64,000 bases of DNA from Kocuria turfanensis. Its GTDB lineage: Bacteria; Actinomycetota; Actinomycetes; Actinomycetales; Micrococcaceae. The DNA lies in the NCBI RefSeq assembly GCF_001580365.1, contig NZ_CP014480.1:620001-684000 (forward strand), read 5' to 3'. Position numbers and translations under genes: made by a program. Below are positions 17,521 to 27,711 of the stretch, one piece after another; position 1 is the stretch's first letter, and each line of letters opens with the position of its first letter. Under the pieces are notes generated by a model that worked only from the letters and a program-made list of their open reading frames with translations, had not been told where the DNA came from and did no database searches.

Positions 17521-18117
17521 ATGCACGACCCGCCCTGGACCCCGGACACCCTGCTGCTGCCGGACCGGCCCTTCTCCCGCGCCGAGCTCTCCGCCCTCGT
17601 GAGCGACGGGGTGCTCGTGCCCGTGGTGCTGGAGGCCCACGTGCTGCGCGGGCGCCCGGTGACGCGGGCGGTGAAGCTCGCGGCCCTCGAGGCGCAGCTG
17701 CCCCCGCACCTGCTGGGCCGCGGGGTGCTCGGCCGGCTCTCCGCCGCGTGGTTCTACGACTGCGCCCCGCGCCCCACCGTGCTCCCGGTGCTGCTGGACA
17801 AGCTGCGGCGCACCACGATGTCCCCGGTGCCGGACGGCATGGCGCTGCACCAGGTCACCCTGGGCGGCTACGACGTGCACGACGCCGGGCCCGTGCGGGT
17901 CACCACACCGCTGCGCACGGCCGTGGACCTGGCCCTGCACGTCCCCGAGCGTGAGGGGCTGGCGGCCCTGGAGCGGCTGATGCACGCCCCGCACCTGCAC
18001 TGCCCGCCGCCGCTGGTGCAGGCCGCGCTCGAGAGCTTCGAGCGGATGCCCGGACGGCAGGCGGCGCTGCTGCGGGTGCGCCGCGCCGCCCGGGCGATCG
18101 GCCGGCCCGTGCCGTGA
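17521..18117 (+). CDS. AbiEi-like antitoxin/DUF559-less hypothetical protein
   Basis: A 198-residue protein resembling the N-terminal and middle parts of actinobacterial proteins annotated as type IV AbiEi-family antitoxins: an early winged-helix-like segment (FSRAELSALVSDGVLVPV, residues 18-35), then VTRAVKLAALEAQLPPHLL and VRVTTPLRTAVDLALHVP (about 126-143). Many relatives add a C-terminal DUF559 nuclease domain that is absent here. No toxin gene (AbiEii) is adjacent; rel converges on it. Regulation or nuclease-partner roles are both conceivable; function unproven. Confidence 0.6.
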   Translation: MHDPPWTPDTLLLPDRPFSRAELSALVSDGVLVPVVLEAHVLRGRPVTRAVKLAALEAQLPPHLLGRGVLGRLSAAWFYDCAPRPTVLPVLLDKLRRTTMSPVPDGMALHQVTLGGYDVHDAGPVRVTTPLRTAVDLALHVPEREGLAALERLMHAPHLHCPPPLVQAALESFERMPGRQAALLRVRRAARAIGRPVP

Positions 18118-18191
18118 CCCCGCCTCGGCACCGGGCCCGGCGGCGCACCGTCCGGGGCTCGGACACCGGCTGTGGCACCGGTGCCGACGGC

Positions 18192-20588
18192 TCAGCGGGA
18201 GGACGGCTCCGAGATGGGCCGGTTGCCGGAGGTGCGGTAGACGTCGTAGACCCCGTCGATCCGGCGGACCTGGTTGAGCACGTGGTCCAGGTAGCGCGGG
18301 TCGCCCATCTCGAAGGCGAAGCGGGAGATGGCCAGCCGGGCCTTGGAGGTGTGCACCGAGGCGGCGAGGATGTTGACGTGGTTCTCCGAGAGCACCCGGG
18401 TGACGTCCGAGAGCAGGGACTTCCGGTCGAGGGCCTCCACCTGGATCTCCACCAGGAACACGCTGGACTGCGTCGGGGCCCACTCCACCTCGACCACCCG
18501 CTCGGTGGAGGTCAGCGCCAGCATGTTGACGCAGTCCTTGCGGTGCACCGAGATGCCGGCGCCCCGGGTGACGAAGCCCATGATCTCGTCCGGCGGCACC
18601 GGGGTGCAGCAGCGGGCGAGCTTGACGTAGACGTCCGTGGCGCCCTTGACCACGACCCCGGAGTCGGACACGCGCGGGCGCACCGGCTGGGTGGCGATGG
18701 TCGTCTCCGCGAAGTCCTCCTCCGCGCCGTCGGCCCCGCCCAGGTTGCCGACGATCTTCTCCACCACGTCCTGGGCGCTGACCACGTCCGAGCCGATCGC
18801 CTCGTAGAGGGAGCTGATGTCGGTGCGGTGGAAGTCCTGGGCCACCGCCAGCAGGGACTCCTGGGTGAGGGTGCGCTGCAGCGGCAGGTGGTGCTTGCGC
18901 AGGGCGCGGGTGAGGGCGTCCTTGCCCTTCTCGATGGCCTCCTCGCGGCGCTCCTTGGAGAACCACTGCCGGATCTTGTTGCGCGCCCGCGGGGACTTCA
19001 CGAACTTCAGCCAGTCCTGGGAGGGCCCGGCGTGCTCGGACTTGGAGGTGAGCACCTCCACCCAGTCCCCGTGCTGCAGCTCCGAGGACAGCGGCACGAG
19101 CTTGCCGTTGACCCGGGCGCCGATGGTCTTGTGCCCCACCTCGGTGTGCACCGCGTAGGCGAAGTCCACCGGCGTGGAACCCGCCGGCAGGGCCATGACC
19201 TCGCCCTTGGGCGTGAAGACGTACACCTCGGAGGTGTTGATCTGGTAGCGCAGCGAGTCGAGGAACTCGGAGGAGTCCTGCGTCTCCTCCTGCCAGGAGA
19301 CCAGGGAGCTCAGCCACGCGAGGTCCCCCTCCTGCGCCTTAGGCGTGGCGGAGTTCGCCTGGTTGGCCTGGTCCTTGTACTTCCAGTGCGCGGCCACGCC
19401 GTACTCCGCGCGCCGGTGCATCTCGTGGGTGCGGATCTGGATCTCCACCGGCCGCCCGTCCGGGCCGATCACCGTGGTGTGCAGGGACTGGTACATGTTG
19501 AACTTCGGCATGGCGATGTAGTCCTTGAACCGCCCCGGCAGCGGCCGCCACCGCGCGTGCAGGGCGCCCAGCGCCGCGTAGCACTCCCGCACCGTGTTCA
19601 CGAGCACCCGGACCGCCTGCAGGTCCTGGATCTCGTCGAAGTCCTTCCCGCGCACGATCATCTTCTGGTAGATCGAGTAGTAGTGCTTGGGCCGGCCCGT
19701 GATGGTCGCCTCGATCCCCGCCTCGGAGAGGTCCAGGGCGATCCGCTCCCGGATCTTGGCCAGGGAGCGCTCGCGCTGGGGCTGGCGCTCCCCCACCATC
19801 CGCACGATCTCCTCGTAGACCTTGGGGTAGAGCGCCGCGAAGGCCAGGTCCTCGAGCTCCCACTTGATGGTGTTCATGCCCAGCCGGTGGGCCAGCGGGG
19901 CGAAGATCTCCAGGGTCTCCCGCGCCTTCTTCGAGGAGGAGGACTGGGAGACGAAGCGCCACGTGCGGGCGTTGTGCAGCCGGTCGGCGAGCTTGATGAC
20001 GAGCACGCGGATGTCCTTGGCCATCGCCACGATCATCTTGCGCACCGTCTCGGCCTGCGCGGCGTCCCCGTACTGGACCTTGTCCAGCTTCGTCACGCCG
20101 TCGACGAGCGCGGCCACCTCGTCGCCGAACTCGGCGCGCAGCTGCTCGAGCGTGTAGTCGGTGTCCTCGACCGTGTCGTGCAGCAGCGCGGCGACCAGGG
20201 TGGCCCCCGTCATGCCCAGCTCGGCGAGGATCGTGGTCACGGCCACGGGGTGGGTGATGTAGGGGTCCCCGCTCTTGCGCTTCTGCCCCTCGTGGCACTT
20301 CTCCGCGACCTTGAACGCGCGCGCCAGGACCTCGATGTCCTCCTCCGGGTGGGTGGCGCGCACGGTGTGCAGCAGCGGCTCCAGGATCGGCGAGTGGTCC
20401 ATCGGCCGGCCGGAGAGGTAGGACAGGCTGGAGCGGGTGCGGTCGCTGCGGCCCGGGAACACGGCCCGGCCCTGCAGCGGCCGGGAGGCGGGCACGACGT
20501 AGTGCGTGCCGGCCATGTCCGAGCGGCGCGGCGGTGTCGGGGCGGTGCCCTGGCCGGCGGGGACGCCCCCGTCGTCGGACGAGCTCAT
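18192..20588 (-). CDS. rel: Bifunctional (p)ppGpp synthetase/hydrolase (RSH)
   Basis: A 798-residue long RelA/SpoT homologue making and degrading the stringent-response alarmone. The hydrolase HD domain (about 85-235) keeps HDTVED at 137-142. The synthetase domain keeps [20 protein letters not shown] and EIQIRT, and the [12 protein letters not shown] segment marks the bifunctional type. A TGS domain ([16 protein letters not shown]) and C-terminal ACT domain follow, placing ribosome-linked control in the C-terminal half. The ATG (MSSSDDG) is chosen because AAGGGAG lies about nine bases upstream. Both activities should be intact. Confidence 0.96.
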   Translation of the reverse strand: MSSSDDGGVPAGQGTAPTPPRRSDMAGTHYVVPASRPLQGRAVFPGRSDRTRSSLSYLSGRPMDHSPILEPLLHTVRATHPEEDIEVLARAFKVAEKCHEGQKRKSGDPYITHPVAVTTILAELGMTGATLVAALLHDTVEDTDYTLEQLRAEFGDEVAALVDGVTKLDKVQYGDAAQAETVRKMIVAMAKDIRVLVIKLADRLHNARTWRFVSQSSSSKKARETLEIFAPLAHRLGMNTIKWELEDLAFAALYPKVYEEIVRMVGERQPQRERSLAKIRERIALDLSEAGIEATITGRPKHYYSIYQKMIVRGKDFDEIQDLQAVRVLVNTVRECYAALGALHARWRPLPGRFKDYIAMPKFNMYQSLHTTVIGPDGRPVEIQIRTHEMHRRAEYGVAAHWKYKDQANQANSATPKAQEGDLAWLSSLVSWQEETQDSSEFLDSLRYQINTSEVYVFTPKGEVMALPAGSTPVDFAYAVHTEVGHKTIGARVNGKLVPLSSELQHGDWVEVLTSKSEHAGPSQDWLKFVKSPRARNKIRQWFSKERREEAIEKGKDALTRALRKHHLPLQRTLTQESLLAVAQDFHRTDISSLYEAIGSDVVSAQDVVEKIVGNLGGADGAEEDFAETTIATQPVRPRVSDSGVVVKGATDVYVKLARCCTPVPPDEIMGFVTRGAGISVHRKDCVNMLALTSTERVVEVEWAPTQSSVFLVEIQVEALDRKSLLSDVTRVLSENHVNILAASVHTSKARLAISRFAFEMGDPRYLDHVLNQVRRIDGVYDVYRTSGNRPISEPSSR

Positions 20589-20613
20589 GACCGTAGCTCC
20601 CTTCCCATCGATG

Positions 20614-20651
20614 CGACCGGGGCGGCGGCCGTGCGGCCGCCGCCCCGGTCG
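20614..20651 (-). terminator. Terminator after secF
   Basis: A perfect 18-base stem (CGACCGGGGCGGCGGCCG with its complement) closes a two-base loop, about 70 bases after the secF stop and just upstream of rel. It probably ends the yajC-secD-secF transcript; there is no U-tract. Confidence 0.82.
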
Positions 20652-20718
20652 TCGAGCTGACGTGTGCTGCTGTGCGGCGGGTCGCGGCTGCGCGGTCCGC
20701 CCTGCGGTGGACCTCAGT

Positions 20719-21738
20719 CTAGTGCGCCGCGGCCTCCTCGGCGGCACGCTCGGCCGGGGCGCCCGCCCGGGCCTCCTGCTCGCGCACGTCCGCGTCCCGG
20801 GAGCGCAGCAGCGCGTACAGCGGCGAGGCCACGAACAGGGTCGCGACGGTGCCCACGATGATGCCGACGAACAGCGACAGCGACAGGTCCTTGAGCGTGC
20901 CCGCGCCGAGCACGAGCCAGCCGATGAACAGGATCGAGCCGACGGGCAGGATGCCGACCACGGAGGTGTTGATGGAGCGCACCAGGGTCTGGTTCACGGC
21001 GAGGTTCACCTGGTCGGAGAACCGCCGCCCCGCCCGTTCGGGCGGGGCCGTGCCGTCGAGCAGGCCCTCGGTGTTCTCCCGGACCTTGTCGAAGACCACC
21101 ACGGAGTCGTAGAGGGAGTAGCTGAGCACCGTGAGGAAGCCGATGACCGCGGAGGGGGTGACCTCGAAGCCCACGAGGGAGTAGACCCCGGCGGTGATCG
21201 CGACGGACGCGATCATGCCCGCGATCGCCGAGACGGACATCTTCCAGGTCCGGAAGTACAGGGCCATCAGCACGGTCGCCAGCACCACGAACGCCACGAG
21301 TCCCTGCAGCGCCTGCCGGGTCACGCCGGCGCCCCACGTGGGTCCGACGAACGTGGAGGTCACCTCGTCCTCGCTCACGCCGTAGGCCTCGACCAGGGCG
21401 TCCTTGACCGCGAGGGTCTCGTCGTCGTCGAGCTGCTCGGTCTGCACCCGGATCGTGCCGGGGGCGATGTTGGTGACCTCGACCTCCGCGGCGTCCGAGG
21501 ACGCCGCGACGGCCTCGCGGCCGGTCTCCACCTCGGGCTCGGCCACCGCGGAGACGGTGAACTCGGAGCCACCGGTGAAGTCGATGCCGAGGTTGAACCC
21601 GCCCTTGGCCACGGGCACCAGCAGGGAGAGCCCCACCAGGGCGGCGGCGATCGTCAGCCACAGCTTCGCCCGCCCCACGAAGGGGTAGGAGGTGCGCCCG
21701 CTGTGCAGGGCGTTGCCGAAATCAGCGAACCGGGACAT
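20719..21738 (-). CDS. secF: Protein translocase subunit SecF
   Basis: A 339-residue membrane protein that uses proton motive force with SecD to finish Sec-dependent export. It has the N-terminal span, the [15 protein letters not shown] motif (residues 48-62), a periplasmic P4 domain, and five clustered membrane spans with [16 protein letters not shown] (about 205-220), the SecF signature containing the conserved Asp. The ATG overlaps the secD stop by one base (TGATG), so the two are translationally coupled. The hydrophilic C-terminus is E/A-rich. Confidence 0.97.
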   Translation of the reverse strand: MSRFADFGNALHSGRTSYPFVGRAKLWLTIAAALVGLSLLVPVAKGGFNLGIDFTGGSEFTVSAVAEPEVETGREAVAASSDAAEVEVTNIAPGTIRVQTEQLDDDETLAVKDALVEAYGVSEDEVTSTFVGPTWGAGVTRQALQGLVAFVVLATVLMALYFRTWKMSVSAIAGMIASVAITAGVYSLVGFEVTPSAVIGFLTVLSYSLYDSVVVFDKVRENTEGLLDGTAPPERAGRRFSDQVNLAVNQTLVRSINTSVVGILPVGSILFIGWLVLGAGTLKDLSLSLFVGIIVGTVATLFVASPLYALLRSRDADVREQEARAGAPAERAAEEAAAH

Positions 21739-23561
21739 CAGGCGTTCTCCTCGGGGGTGCGGGCCGAGGACGACGAGGCGCCGACCGGGGCGTCCTGCGG
21801 TGCGGGCTCGCCGGGCCGGTCCGGCGGGATCCCCTCCGCCGCACGGCTGCGCCGTTCGGCGATGGTCAGCCCGTCGCCGGTCCCCGGCTCGCGCAGCCGC
21901 CCGGCGCCGCGGTACAGGGGCACCGCGTCCAGGGCCTCGGGGTTCAGCCCGGAGTGCGTGCCGCCGCCGCCGAAGTAGCGGGTGCGCGCGAGCAGCACCA
22001 TCACGGGGTGGGTGAACAGGAAGACCACGAGCAGGTCCGCGATCGCGGTCAGCCCGAGGGTGAACGCGAAGCCGCGCACGTTGCCCACCGCCACGAAGTA
22101 CAGCACGACGGCGGCCAGCAGGTTCACGGCCTTCGACGCGAGCACGGTCTGCCGGGCCCGCCGCCAGCCGTGGTCGACCGCCGCGGGGATGGAGCGGCCG
22201 CTGCGGATCTCGTCGCGGATGCGCTCGAAGTAGACGATGAAGGAGTCGGCGGTCTGGCCGATCGCCACGATCAGGCCCGCGACGCCGGCCAGGGAGAGCC
22301 GGTAGTTCGCCGACCAGCCCAGCAGGCTGATGGCCAGCCAGGTGAGCACGCCGGCGACCACGAGCGAGCTGATGGTCACGAGCCCCAGCAGCCGGTACTG
22401 GAAGAGGGAGTACACGCACACCAGCACCAGGCCGATGATCCCGGCGATGATGCCCATCCGCAGCTGGTCGGCGCCCAGGGTCGCGGAGATCTGCTGCTCG
22501 GACTGGATCTCGAAGCTCATCGGCAGCGCCCCGTACTTCAGCTGCTCGGCGAGGAAGCGGGCCTGCTCCTCGGTGAAGCTGCCCGTGATCTGCGCCTGGC
22601 CGTCCGAGATCACCGCGTTCATCTGCGGGGCGGAGACCACCTGGCCGTCCAGCAGGATGGCGAACTGGCTGCGGGGGTCCTCGGGGGTGGACTGGCCGAT
22701 GCCGTAGAGGCGCTCCGAGAGCTGCCGGAAGCGCTCGGTGGCGTCCGGGCCGAACTGCAGGTTCACGGCGAACTGGTTCAGGGACGCCCCCTGGGAGTTC
22801 TGCGCGGTCCCGTAGGAGGCGTCCTCGATCCCGGTGCCCTGGATCTCCACGGGGCCCAGGAGGTACTTGGTCCCGGTCTCGGGCTCGCAGGCGACCACGG
22901 GTGCGTCGGCGTCCTGGGCCTCGCGCTCCTCGGGGGACTGCGGCGCGGTGCAGTCGGTCTCCTCGAACTGCTGGTACAGCTCCGGGGTGATCCAGTTGGG
23001 GTCGGAGGAGTCGGCGGGCTCGGCGGCGGGCTCGGGCAGCTCGTCCTCGGGCACGCGCTGGTCCTCGGGCACGGGCTCGGCGGCCGCGGTGGTGAGCACG
23101 GGACGGAAGTTCATCTGCGCCGAGGTCTGGATCAGCTCGCGGGTCTCGGCCGAGGGCACCCCGGGCATGGAGACCACGATGGTGCTGCCGGACTGGGTGG
23201 CGATCTCGGCCTCGGCGACGCCGGAGCCGTCCACGCGCTGGCGGATGATCTCCACGGCCTGGTCCAGCTGCTCGGGAGTGACCTCCTGGCCGGCCTCCTC
23301 GCCCTGCAGGGACGGGGAGAGGATCATCTGGGTGCCGCCCTCGAGGTCGAGGGCGAGCTTGGGCCCCCACCCGGTGCGGTCGGTGCCCGCGCCCCAGGCG
23401 AGGAGCCCGCCCAGCAGCGCCAGCAGGACGAGCAGCCCGATCAGGGAGCGGCGCGCGCCCGAGAGGGCGGCCCGCACGCCGGAGCGCGCCGGCGCGGTGC
23501 TCCCCCCGCCCCGCCCGGGGGCGGCGGGAGCGCCGGAGGTCTTGCGTGTGGTCAGTGCCAT
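21738..23561 (-). CDS. secD: Protein translocase subunit SecD
   Basis: A 607-residue membrane partner of SecF. One N-terminal span is followed by GPKLALDLEGGTQMIL (about residues 65-80), a large extracytoplasmic P1 domain (to about 350) and six C-terminal spans, the second-half signature being IGQTADSFIVYFERIRDE. The P1 domain contains an insertion rich in Glu, Pro and Asp (around 165-205), typical of actinobacterial SecD. The ATG (MALTTRK) is favoured over an upstream start because AAGGA is five bases before it. Confidence 0.97.
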   Translation of the reverse strand: MALTTRKTSGAPAAPGRGGGSTAPARSGVRAALSGARRSLIGLLVLLALLGGLLAWGAGTDRTGWGPKLALDLEGGTQMILSPSLQGEEAGQEVTPEQLDQAVEIIRQRVDGSGVAEAEIATQSGSTIVVSMPGVPSAETRELIQTSAQMNFRPVLTTAAAEPVPEDQRVPEDELPEPAAEPADSSDPNWITPELYQQFEETDCTAPQSPEEREAQDADAPVVACEPETGTKYLLGPVEIQGTGIEDASYGTAQNSQGASLNQFAVNLQFGPDATERFRQLSERLYGIGQSTPEDPRSQFAILLDGQVVSAPQMNAVISDGQAQITGSFTEEQARFLAEQLKYGALPMSFEIQSEQQISATLGADQLRMGIIAGIIGLVLVCVYSLFQYRLLGLVTISSLVVAGVLTWLAISLLGWSANYRLSLAGVAGLIVAIGQTADSFIVYFERIRDEIRSGRSIPAAVDHGWRRARQTVLASKAVNLLAAVVLYFVAVGNVRGFAFTLGLTAIADLLVVFLFTHPVMVLLARTRYFGGGGTHSGLNPEALDAVPLYRGAGRLREPGTGDGLTIAERRSRAAEGIPPDRPGEPAPQDAPVGASSSSARTPEENA

Positions 23562-23580
23562 GGTCTTCCTTACGCACCAC

Positions 23581-23635
23581 GGCCCGGGCGTCCCGGGCCT
23601 GCTCATGGGAACGGGCCGACCAGCGGTCGGCCCGT
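23581..23635 (-). terminator. Two hairpins between yajC and secD
   Basis: GGCCCGGG-CGT-CCCGGGCC (23581-23599) and ACGGGCCGACC-AGC-GGTCGGCCCGT (23611-23635) are both perfect. They lie after yajC and just before secD, so they may partly terminate the yajC transcript or tune secDF levels. Confidence 0.55.
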
Positions 23636-23652
23636 CGCCCCGAAAGGGGGGA

Positions 23653-24102
23653 TCAGTCGTTGCGCGGTCCGGGATCGCGCCGGGAGTCGTCGTCCAGCGG
23701 GTCGACCGGACCGGACCCGGTGCCGTCGGCGTCGCGCACCCCGGGCTCGACCGGCGCCGCGGTGCCGGCGGCGGGGGCCGCCTCCTCGACGACGGTGGTG
23801 ACGGTCTGCAGGTGCACGGTCACGGCGGTGCCCGGGGCGATCTCCAGGACGACCTTGTTCGCGTCCCGGTCGATCGAGCGGACGGTGCCGTAGAGGCCGT
23901 AGTTCGTCATGACCTCGGTGCCCGGGGCCATGGCCGCCTGCTTCTCCTTGACCTGGGCCATCGCCTTCTTCTGCCGGCGCATGGGCAGCCAGACCAGCAG
24001 CACCAGGGCCACGAGCATGAACGGCAGCAGCCAGGAGGTGCCGCCTCCGGTGGGCTGGGCGGCCTGGGCGGAGAGGGACTGGGTGAGGAGGAGCGAGCTC
24101 AC
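23653..24102 (-). CDS. yajC: Preprotein translocase accessory subunit YajC
   Basis: A 149-residue single-span protein of the SecDF-YajC complex. One membrane helix (SWLLPFMLVALVLLVWL, residues 23-39) is followed by PMRRQKKA and the conserved GTEVMTNYGLYGTVRSID core (about 61-78). The C-terminus carries an extra 45-residue acidic and Pro-rich tail beyond the usual 90-110 residues. The GTG start has GGAAG just upstream. It sits between ruvB and secD, the normal order. Confidence 0.95.
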   Translation of the reverse strand: MSSLLLTQSLSAQAAQPTGGGTSWLLPFMLVALVLLVWLPMRRQKKAMAQVKEKQAAMAPGTEVMTNYGLYGTVRSIDRDANKVVLEIAPGTAVTVHLQTVTTVVEEAAPAAGTAAPVEPGVRDADGTGSGPVDPLDDDSRRDPGPRND

Positions 24103-24202
24103 GGACTTCCGTTCGATCGGTGGTGGGTGTCCGTCCCATGGTAGGTGATGGAACCCCGAGCGTCCTGGACGTCCACCGGCGGATCCGCGCGGCGGCCGCG
24201 GA

Positions 24203-25324
24203 TCAGTCCTCGAACAGGGGCGGGGCGTCCTCGTCCGCGGCCGGGCTCGCCGCCGCGCCGAAGGCCGCCCGCAGACCGGGGTCCTGGAACGCCGCGTGCT
24301 CCGGGACGGCCAGGCCCAGGTGGTCCCAGGCGGCCGCCATGGCGATCCGTCCCCGGGGCGTGCGCCCGAGCAGGCCCTCGCGGACCAGGTAGGGCTCGGC
24401 CACGGTCTCGACCGTCTCGGTCTCCTCCCCCACCGCGATGGCCAGCGTGGACAGGCCCACCGGCCCCCCGCCGAACTTCGTCACGAGCGCCTCGAGCACC
24501 GACCGGTCCAGGCGGTCGAGACCGCGGGCGTCCACCTCGTACATGTCCAGGGCCGCGGAGGAGGTGCGGGCGTCGATCCGGTCGATGCCGTGCACGAGCG
24601 CCCAGTCCCGCACCCGGCGCAGCAGCCGGTTGGCGATGCGGGGGGTGCCCCGGGACCGGGAGGCCACCTCGGTGAAGCCCTCGGCGGTCATCGCCAGGTC
24701 CATCAGCCCGGCCGAGCGGCGCAGCACGAGCTCGAGCTCCTCCACGGAGTAGAACTCCAGGTGGCCGGTGAAGCCGAAGCGGTCGCGCAGGGGGCCGGGC
24801 AGCAGGCCCGCCCGGGTGGTGGCGCCCACCAGGGTGAAGGGCGGCAGGTCCAGCGGGATGGAGGTGGCGCCGGCGCCCTTGCCGACCACGATGTCCACCC
24901 GGAAGTCCTCCATGGCCATGTACAGCATCTCCTCGGCGGGCCGGGACATGCGGTGGATCTCGTCGAGGAACAGCACCTCCCCCTCGGTGAGGGAGGACAG
25001 GATCGCCGCGAGGTCGCCGGCGTGCTGGATGGCCGGGCCGGAGGAGATCCGCAGGGGCGCGCCCATCTCCTCGGCGATGATCATCGCGAGGGTCGTCTTG
25101 CCCAGCCCGGGCGGGCCCGAGAGCAGGACGTGGTCGGCGGAGCGGCCCCGCAGCCGGGAGGCCTCCAGCACCAGGGACAGCTGCCGGCGCACCCGCTTCT
25201 GCCCGACGAACTCGTCCAGGTTGGCCGGGCGCAGGGCCGACTCGAGCTGCTTCTCGTCGGGCTCGTCGGCCGGGGAGACGAGCCGGTCGCGGGCGTTCAC
25301 GGCGGCGCCGTCCTCGCGGGCCAC
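24203..25324 (-). CDS. ruvB: Holliday junction branch-migration helicase RuvB
   Basis: A 373-residue AAA+ motor that drives branch migration of Holliday junctions with RuvA. Walker [10 protein letters not shown] (about residues 76-84), Walker B LFLDEIHR (about 125-132), sensor [19 protein letters not shown] and the C-terminal winged-helix region ending in [13 protein letters not shown] are all present. Either GTG at 25324, two bases after the ruvA stop, or GTG at 25300 could be the start; I chose the first because it keeps the operon spacing. C-terminal acidic tail [10 protein letters not shown] is odd but harmless. Confidence 0.96.
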   Translation of the reverse strand: MAREDGAAVNARDRLVSPADEPDEKQLESALRPANLDEFVGQKRVRRQLSLVLEASRLRGRSADHVLLSGPPGLGKTTLAMIIAEEMGAPLRISSGPAIQHAGDLAAILSSLTEGEVLFLDEIHRMSRPAEEMLYMAMEDFRVDIVVGKGAGATSIPLDLPPFTLVGATTRAGLLPGPLRDRFGFTGHLEFYSVEELELVLRRSAGLMDLAMTAEGFTEVASRSRGTPRIANRLLRRVRDWALVHGIDRIDARTSSAALDMYEVDARGLDRLDRSVLEALVTKFGGGPVGLSTLAIAVGEETETVETVAEPYLVREGLLGRTPRGRIAMAAAWDHLGLAVPEHAAFQDPGLRAAFGAAASPAADEDAPPLFED

Positions 25325-25326
25325 GC

Positions 25327-25968
25327 TCAGGCCCCCCGCTCCGCGCCGGTGCGGGCACCGGCCTTGGCGGCGCCGAGCCACGCGAGCACGGTGCGCAGGA
25401 TGGCGGGCACGTCCCCGGAGGCGCCCAGCTCCTCGCGGCCGGCGAGGGCGTCGGCGATGCCGCGGGCTGCGTCCTTCTCGTTCCAGCCCAGCCCCACGAG
25501 GGCCTCCAGCACCTGCTCCCGCCAGGGCTCCACGGGCGCGGCGGCGGCCGGGGCGGGGCGGTCGGGGACGATCAGCTTGTCGGCCAGCTCCAGCACGATC
25601 CGGCGGGCGCCCTTGGGGCCGATGCCGGGAACGGCCGTGAACGCCTTGGCGTCGCCCTGCGCGATGGCCCGGTGGACGTCGTCCGGGCCGAGCACGGAGA
25701 GCACCGCCAGGGCGGTGCGGGGGCCGACGCCGCTGACCCCGAGCATGATCTCGAAGACCTCGCGCTCGGCGGGGCTGCGGAAGCCGAAGAGCAGCGGGGA
25801 CTCGTCCTTGCGGGCCACGTACGCCGTGTCGAGCCGGACCTCTCCCCCGATCCGCAGCCCGGACAGCGTCTCGGGGGTCGCCTGGACCTGGACGCCGAAG
25901 CCGCCCACCGCCACGACGGCGGTGGTGAGGCCGACGTGCTCGACCTGTCCCGTGATGGACGCGATCAC
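25327..25968 (-). CDS. ruvA: Holliday junction DNA helicase subunit RuvA
   Basis: A 213-residue DNA-binding subunit that recognises four-way junctions. The N-terminal OB fold ends in SPLLFGF; the two helix-hairpin-helix motifs appear as [16 protein letters not shown] (about 78-93) and [19 protein letters not shown] (about 112-130); the C-terminal RuvB-binding domain is [12 protein letters not shown]... The GTG start is preceded by AAGGAGG at ideal spacing. It follows ruvC after 97 bases. Confidence 0.96.
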   Translation of the reverse strand: MIASITGQVEHVGLTTAVVAVGGFGVQVQATPETLSGLRIGGEVRLDTAYVARKDESPLLFGFRSPAEREVFEIMLGVSGVGPRTALAVLSVLGPDDVHRAIAQGDAKAFTAVPGIGPKGARRIVLELADKLIVPDRPAPAAAAPVEPWREQVLEALVGLGWNEKDAARGIADALAGREELGASGDVPAILRTVLAWLGAAKAGARTGAERGA

Positions 25969-26013
25969 CGCGCGCCTCCTTCCCGTGCCCCGGCGGGGCC
26001 GGGAACGGTTGCT

Positions 26014-26029
26014 CGAACAAATCTACGAA
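26014..26029. promoter_or_regulatory. Degenerate LexA-like site upstream of ruvA
   Basis: TCGAAC-AAAT-CTACGA matches the actinobacterial LexA box TCGAAC-N4-GTTCGA in ten of twelve defined positions. It lies in the AT-rich part of the ruvC-ruvA gap. The upstream half is perfect, the other half weak, so confidence is low. Confidence 0.35.
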
Positions 26030-26065
26030 TGACGACTCGCCGCCACTCTAGCAGGGGCCGCCGAC

Positions 26066-26692
26066 TCAGCCGCGCCCGCCCCGGCGGGCCCGCGCCTCCG
26101 CCTCGGCCCAGGCGCGCTGCGCCGGGGTCATCCCGGAGCGGGCGGCGGCGAGGGGGCGGGCGCCCTGGTGCGTCTCGGTGCGGGCGGTGGCGTCCACGCC
26201 CGTGCCGCCACCGCGCCAGCCGTGGCAGATGGCGATGGCCAGGGCGTCGGCGGCGTCGGCGGGCCGGGGCGCCTCCTCGAGCCGCAGGATCCGCACCACC
26301 ATGCGGGCCACCGAGGCCTTGTCGGCCCGCCCCTCGCCGGTGACCGCGGCCTTGACCTCGGACGGGGTGTGCCAGGCCACCGGCACCCCGTGGCGGGCGG
26401 CCGAGGCGATGACGGCCCCGGAGGCGTGGGCGGTGCCGATCACCGTGTTCACGCTGGTCTGGGCGAACACCCGCTCCAGGGCCAGGGCGTCGGGGCGGTA
26501 GCGCTCGATCCACCGTTCGGTGGCCTCCCAGATCCGCAGCACGCGCACGTCGAGCGGGTCGGCGGCGTCCGTGCCGGCCACGCCGACGTCCACCAAGGAC
26601 GCGGTGCGGTTGCCGGCCATGTCGATCAGGCCGAACCCGCACCGCGTCAGTCCGGGGTCCACCCCGAGGATCCGCTGCGTGGCCGTGGTCAG
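26066..26692 (-). CDS. ruvC: Holliday junction resolvase RuvC (unusual start)
   Basis: A resolvase of about 208 residues. The catalytic Asp lies in [14 protein letters not shown] near the N-terminus; ALERVF holds the second acid (about 73), and [16 protein letters not shown] the last pair (near 150). No ATG, GTG or TTG occurs in frame before the first motif. I propose the CTG at 26692-26690, which overlaps the yebC stop (CTGA) and yields [14 protein letters not shown]. The next in-frame GTG (26662) would begin at the catalytic Asp itself. The C-terminal extension of about 40 residues is basic. Confidence 0.9.
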   Translation of the reverse strand: MTTATQRILGVDPGLTRCGFGLIDMAGNRTASLVDVGVAGTDAADPLDVRVLRIWEATERWIERYRPDALALERVFAQTSVNTVIGTAHASGAVIASAARHGVPVAWHTPSEVKAAVTGEGRADKASVARMVVRILRLEEAPRPADAADALAIAICHGWRGGGTGVDATARTETHQGARPLAAARSGMTPAQRAWAEAEARARRGGRG

Positions 26693-27450
26693 TCCTCGGT
26701 GTCGAGCTGGGCGAGGACCTCGGCGGGGATGTCCGCGTTGGAGTACACGTTCTGCACGTCGTCGAGCTCCTCGACGGCCTCGGCCAGGCGCAGGAACTTC
26801 CGGGCGCCCTCGGCGTCCAGCTCGACCAGCATGCTCGGGCGGAACTGGGGGTCGTCGTTGTTGTACTCGAGCCCGGCCTCGTCGAGGGCCGCGCGGATCG
26901 CGGGCAGGTCGGTGGCCTCGGAGACGACCTCGAAGACCTCCTCCTGCTCCACGACCTCGTCGGCGCCCGCGTCCAGGACGGCCATGAGGACGTCGTCCTC
27001 CGTGAGCCCGTCGGTGCGGGTGACCTCCACGACGCCCTTGCGCTCGAAGAGGAAGGCCACGGACCCGGAGTCGGCCATCGTGCCGCCGTTGCGGGTCACG
27101 GCCACGCGCACCTCGGAGGCGGCGCGGTTCTTGTTGTCCGTGAGGCACTCGATGTACAGGGCCGTGCCCTGCGGGCCGCGGGCCTCGTAGAGGATCTCGG
27201 TGTAGTCGACGACCTCGCCGGTCAGCCCGGCGCCGCGCTTGATCGCGCGGTCGATGTTCGCCACCGGCACCGAGTTCTTCTTGGCCTTGGACACGGCGAG
27301 GTCCAGGGCCGGGTTGCCCGCGGTGTCGGGCCCGCCCATGCGCGCGGCCACCTCGATGCCCTTGATGTACTTGGCGAAGGCCTTGGCGCGCTTGGCGTCG
27401 ATCGCGGCTTTCTTGTGCTTGGTCGTGGCCCACTTGGAGTGACCTGACAT
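26689..27450 (-). CDS. YebC/PmpR family translation or transcription regulator
   Basis: A 253-residue protein of the TACO1/YebC family; members act on ribosomes at proline stretches or as transcription regulators. The hallmark N-terminus [20 protein letters not shown] (residues 2-21) and the central [13 protein letters not shown] are intact. The C-terminal two-thirds are acidic. The ATG has GAGGAGG ahead of it. It heads the yebC-ruvCAB order normal for Actinobacteria. Confidence 0.95.
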   Translation of the reverse strand: MSGHSKWATTKHKKAAIDAKRAKAFAKYIKGIEVAARMGGPDTAGNPALDLAVSKAKKNSVPVANIDRAIKRGAGLTGEVVDYTEILYEARGPQGTALYIECLTDNKNRAASEVRVAVTRNGGTMADSGSVAFLFERKGVVEVTRTDGLTEDDVLMAVLDAGADEVVEQEEVFEVVSEATDLPAIRAALDEAGLEYNNDDPQFRPSMLVELDAEGARKFLRLAEAVEELDDVQNVYSNADIPAEVLAQLDTED

Positions 27451-27608
27451 GCGTTCCTCCTCGGAAGTCGTGACGGGACGTCGTGCTCGGGGCTCGGGAG
27501 CCGCCGGCCGCCGTCCCGGGGCGGCCCGTCCGGGCGGCAGGCGGGGACGGGCCGGAAAAGTCCTGCTCCATCCTACCGGGTGCGGCGCCGCCCGCTCCCG
27601 GCGACCGA

Positions 27609-27678
27609 CGGAAACCGGCCGGCGGAAACCGGCCGGCGACAACGGGCCTGGGGGAACCGGCCGGCGGAAACCGGCCGG
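27609..27678. repeat. 14-base repeats of CGGAAACCGGCCGG
   Basis: Copies at 27609-27622, 27623-27636 and 27665-27678 are perfect; one degenerate copy (27652-27664) and a diverged block lie between. Each unit contains the palindrome CCGGCCGG, so the array can fold. It lies upstream of yebC and downstream of gatD, both minus strand. Confidence 0.75.
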
Positions 27679-27711
27679 CCCGGACGGTGTGGACGGTGCA
27701 GGGCGGACGGA

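Noticed and set aside
18114..20660. Plus-strand open frame opposite rel
   Set aside because: Antisense; His/Val/Gly-rich low-complexity composition and no domain.
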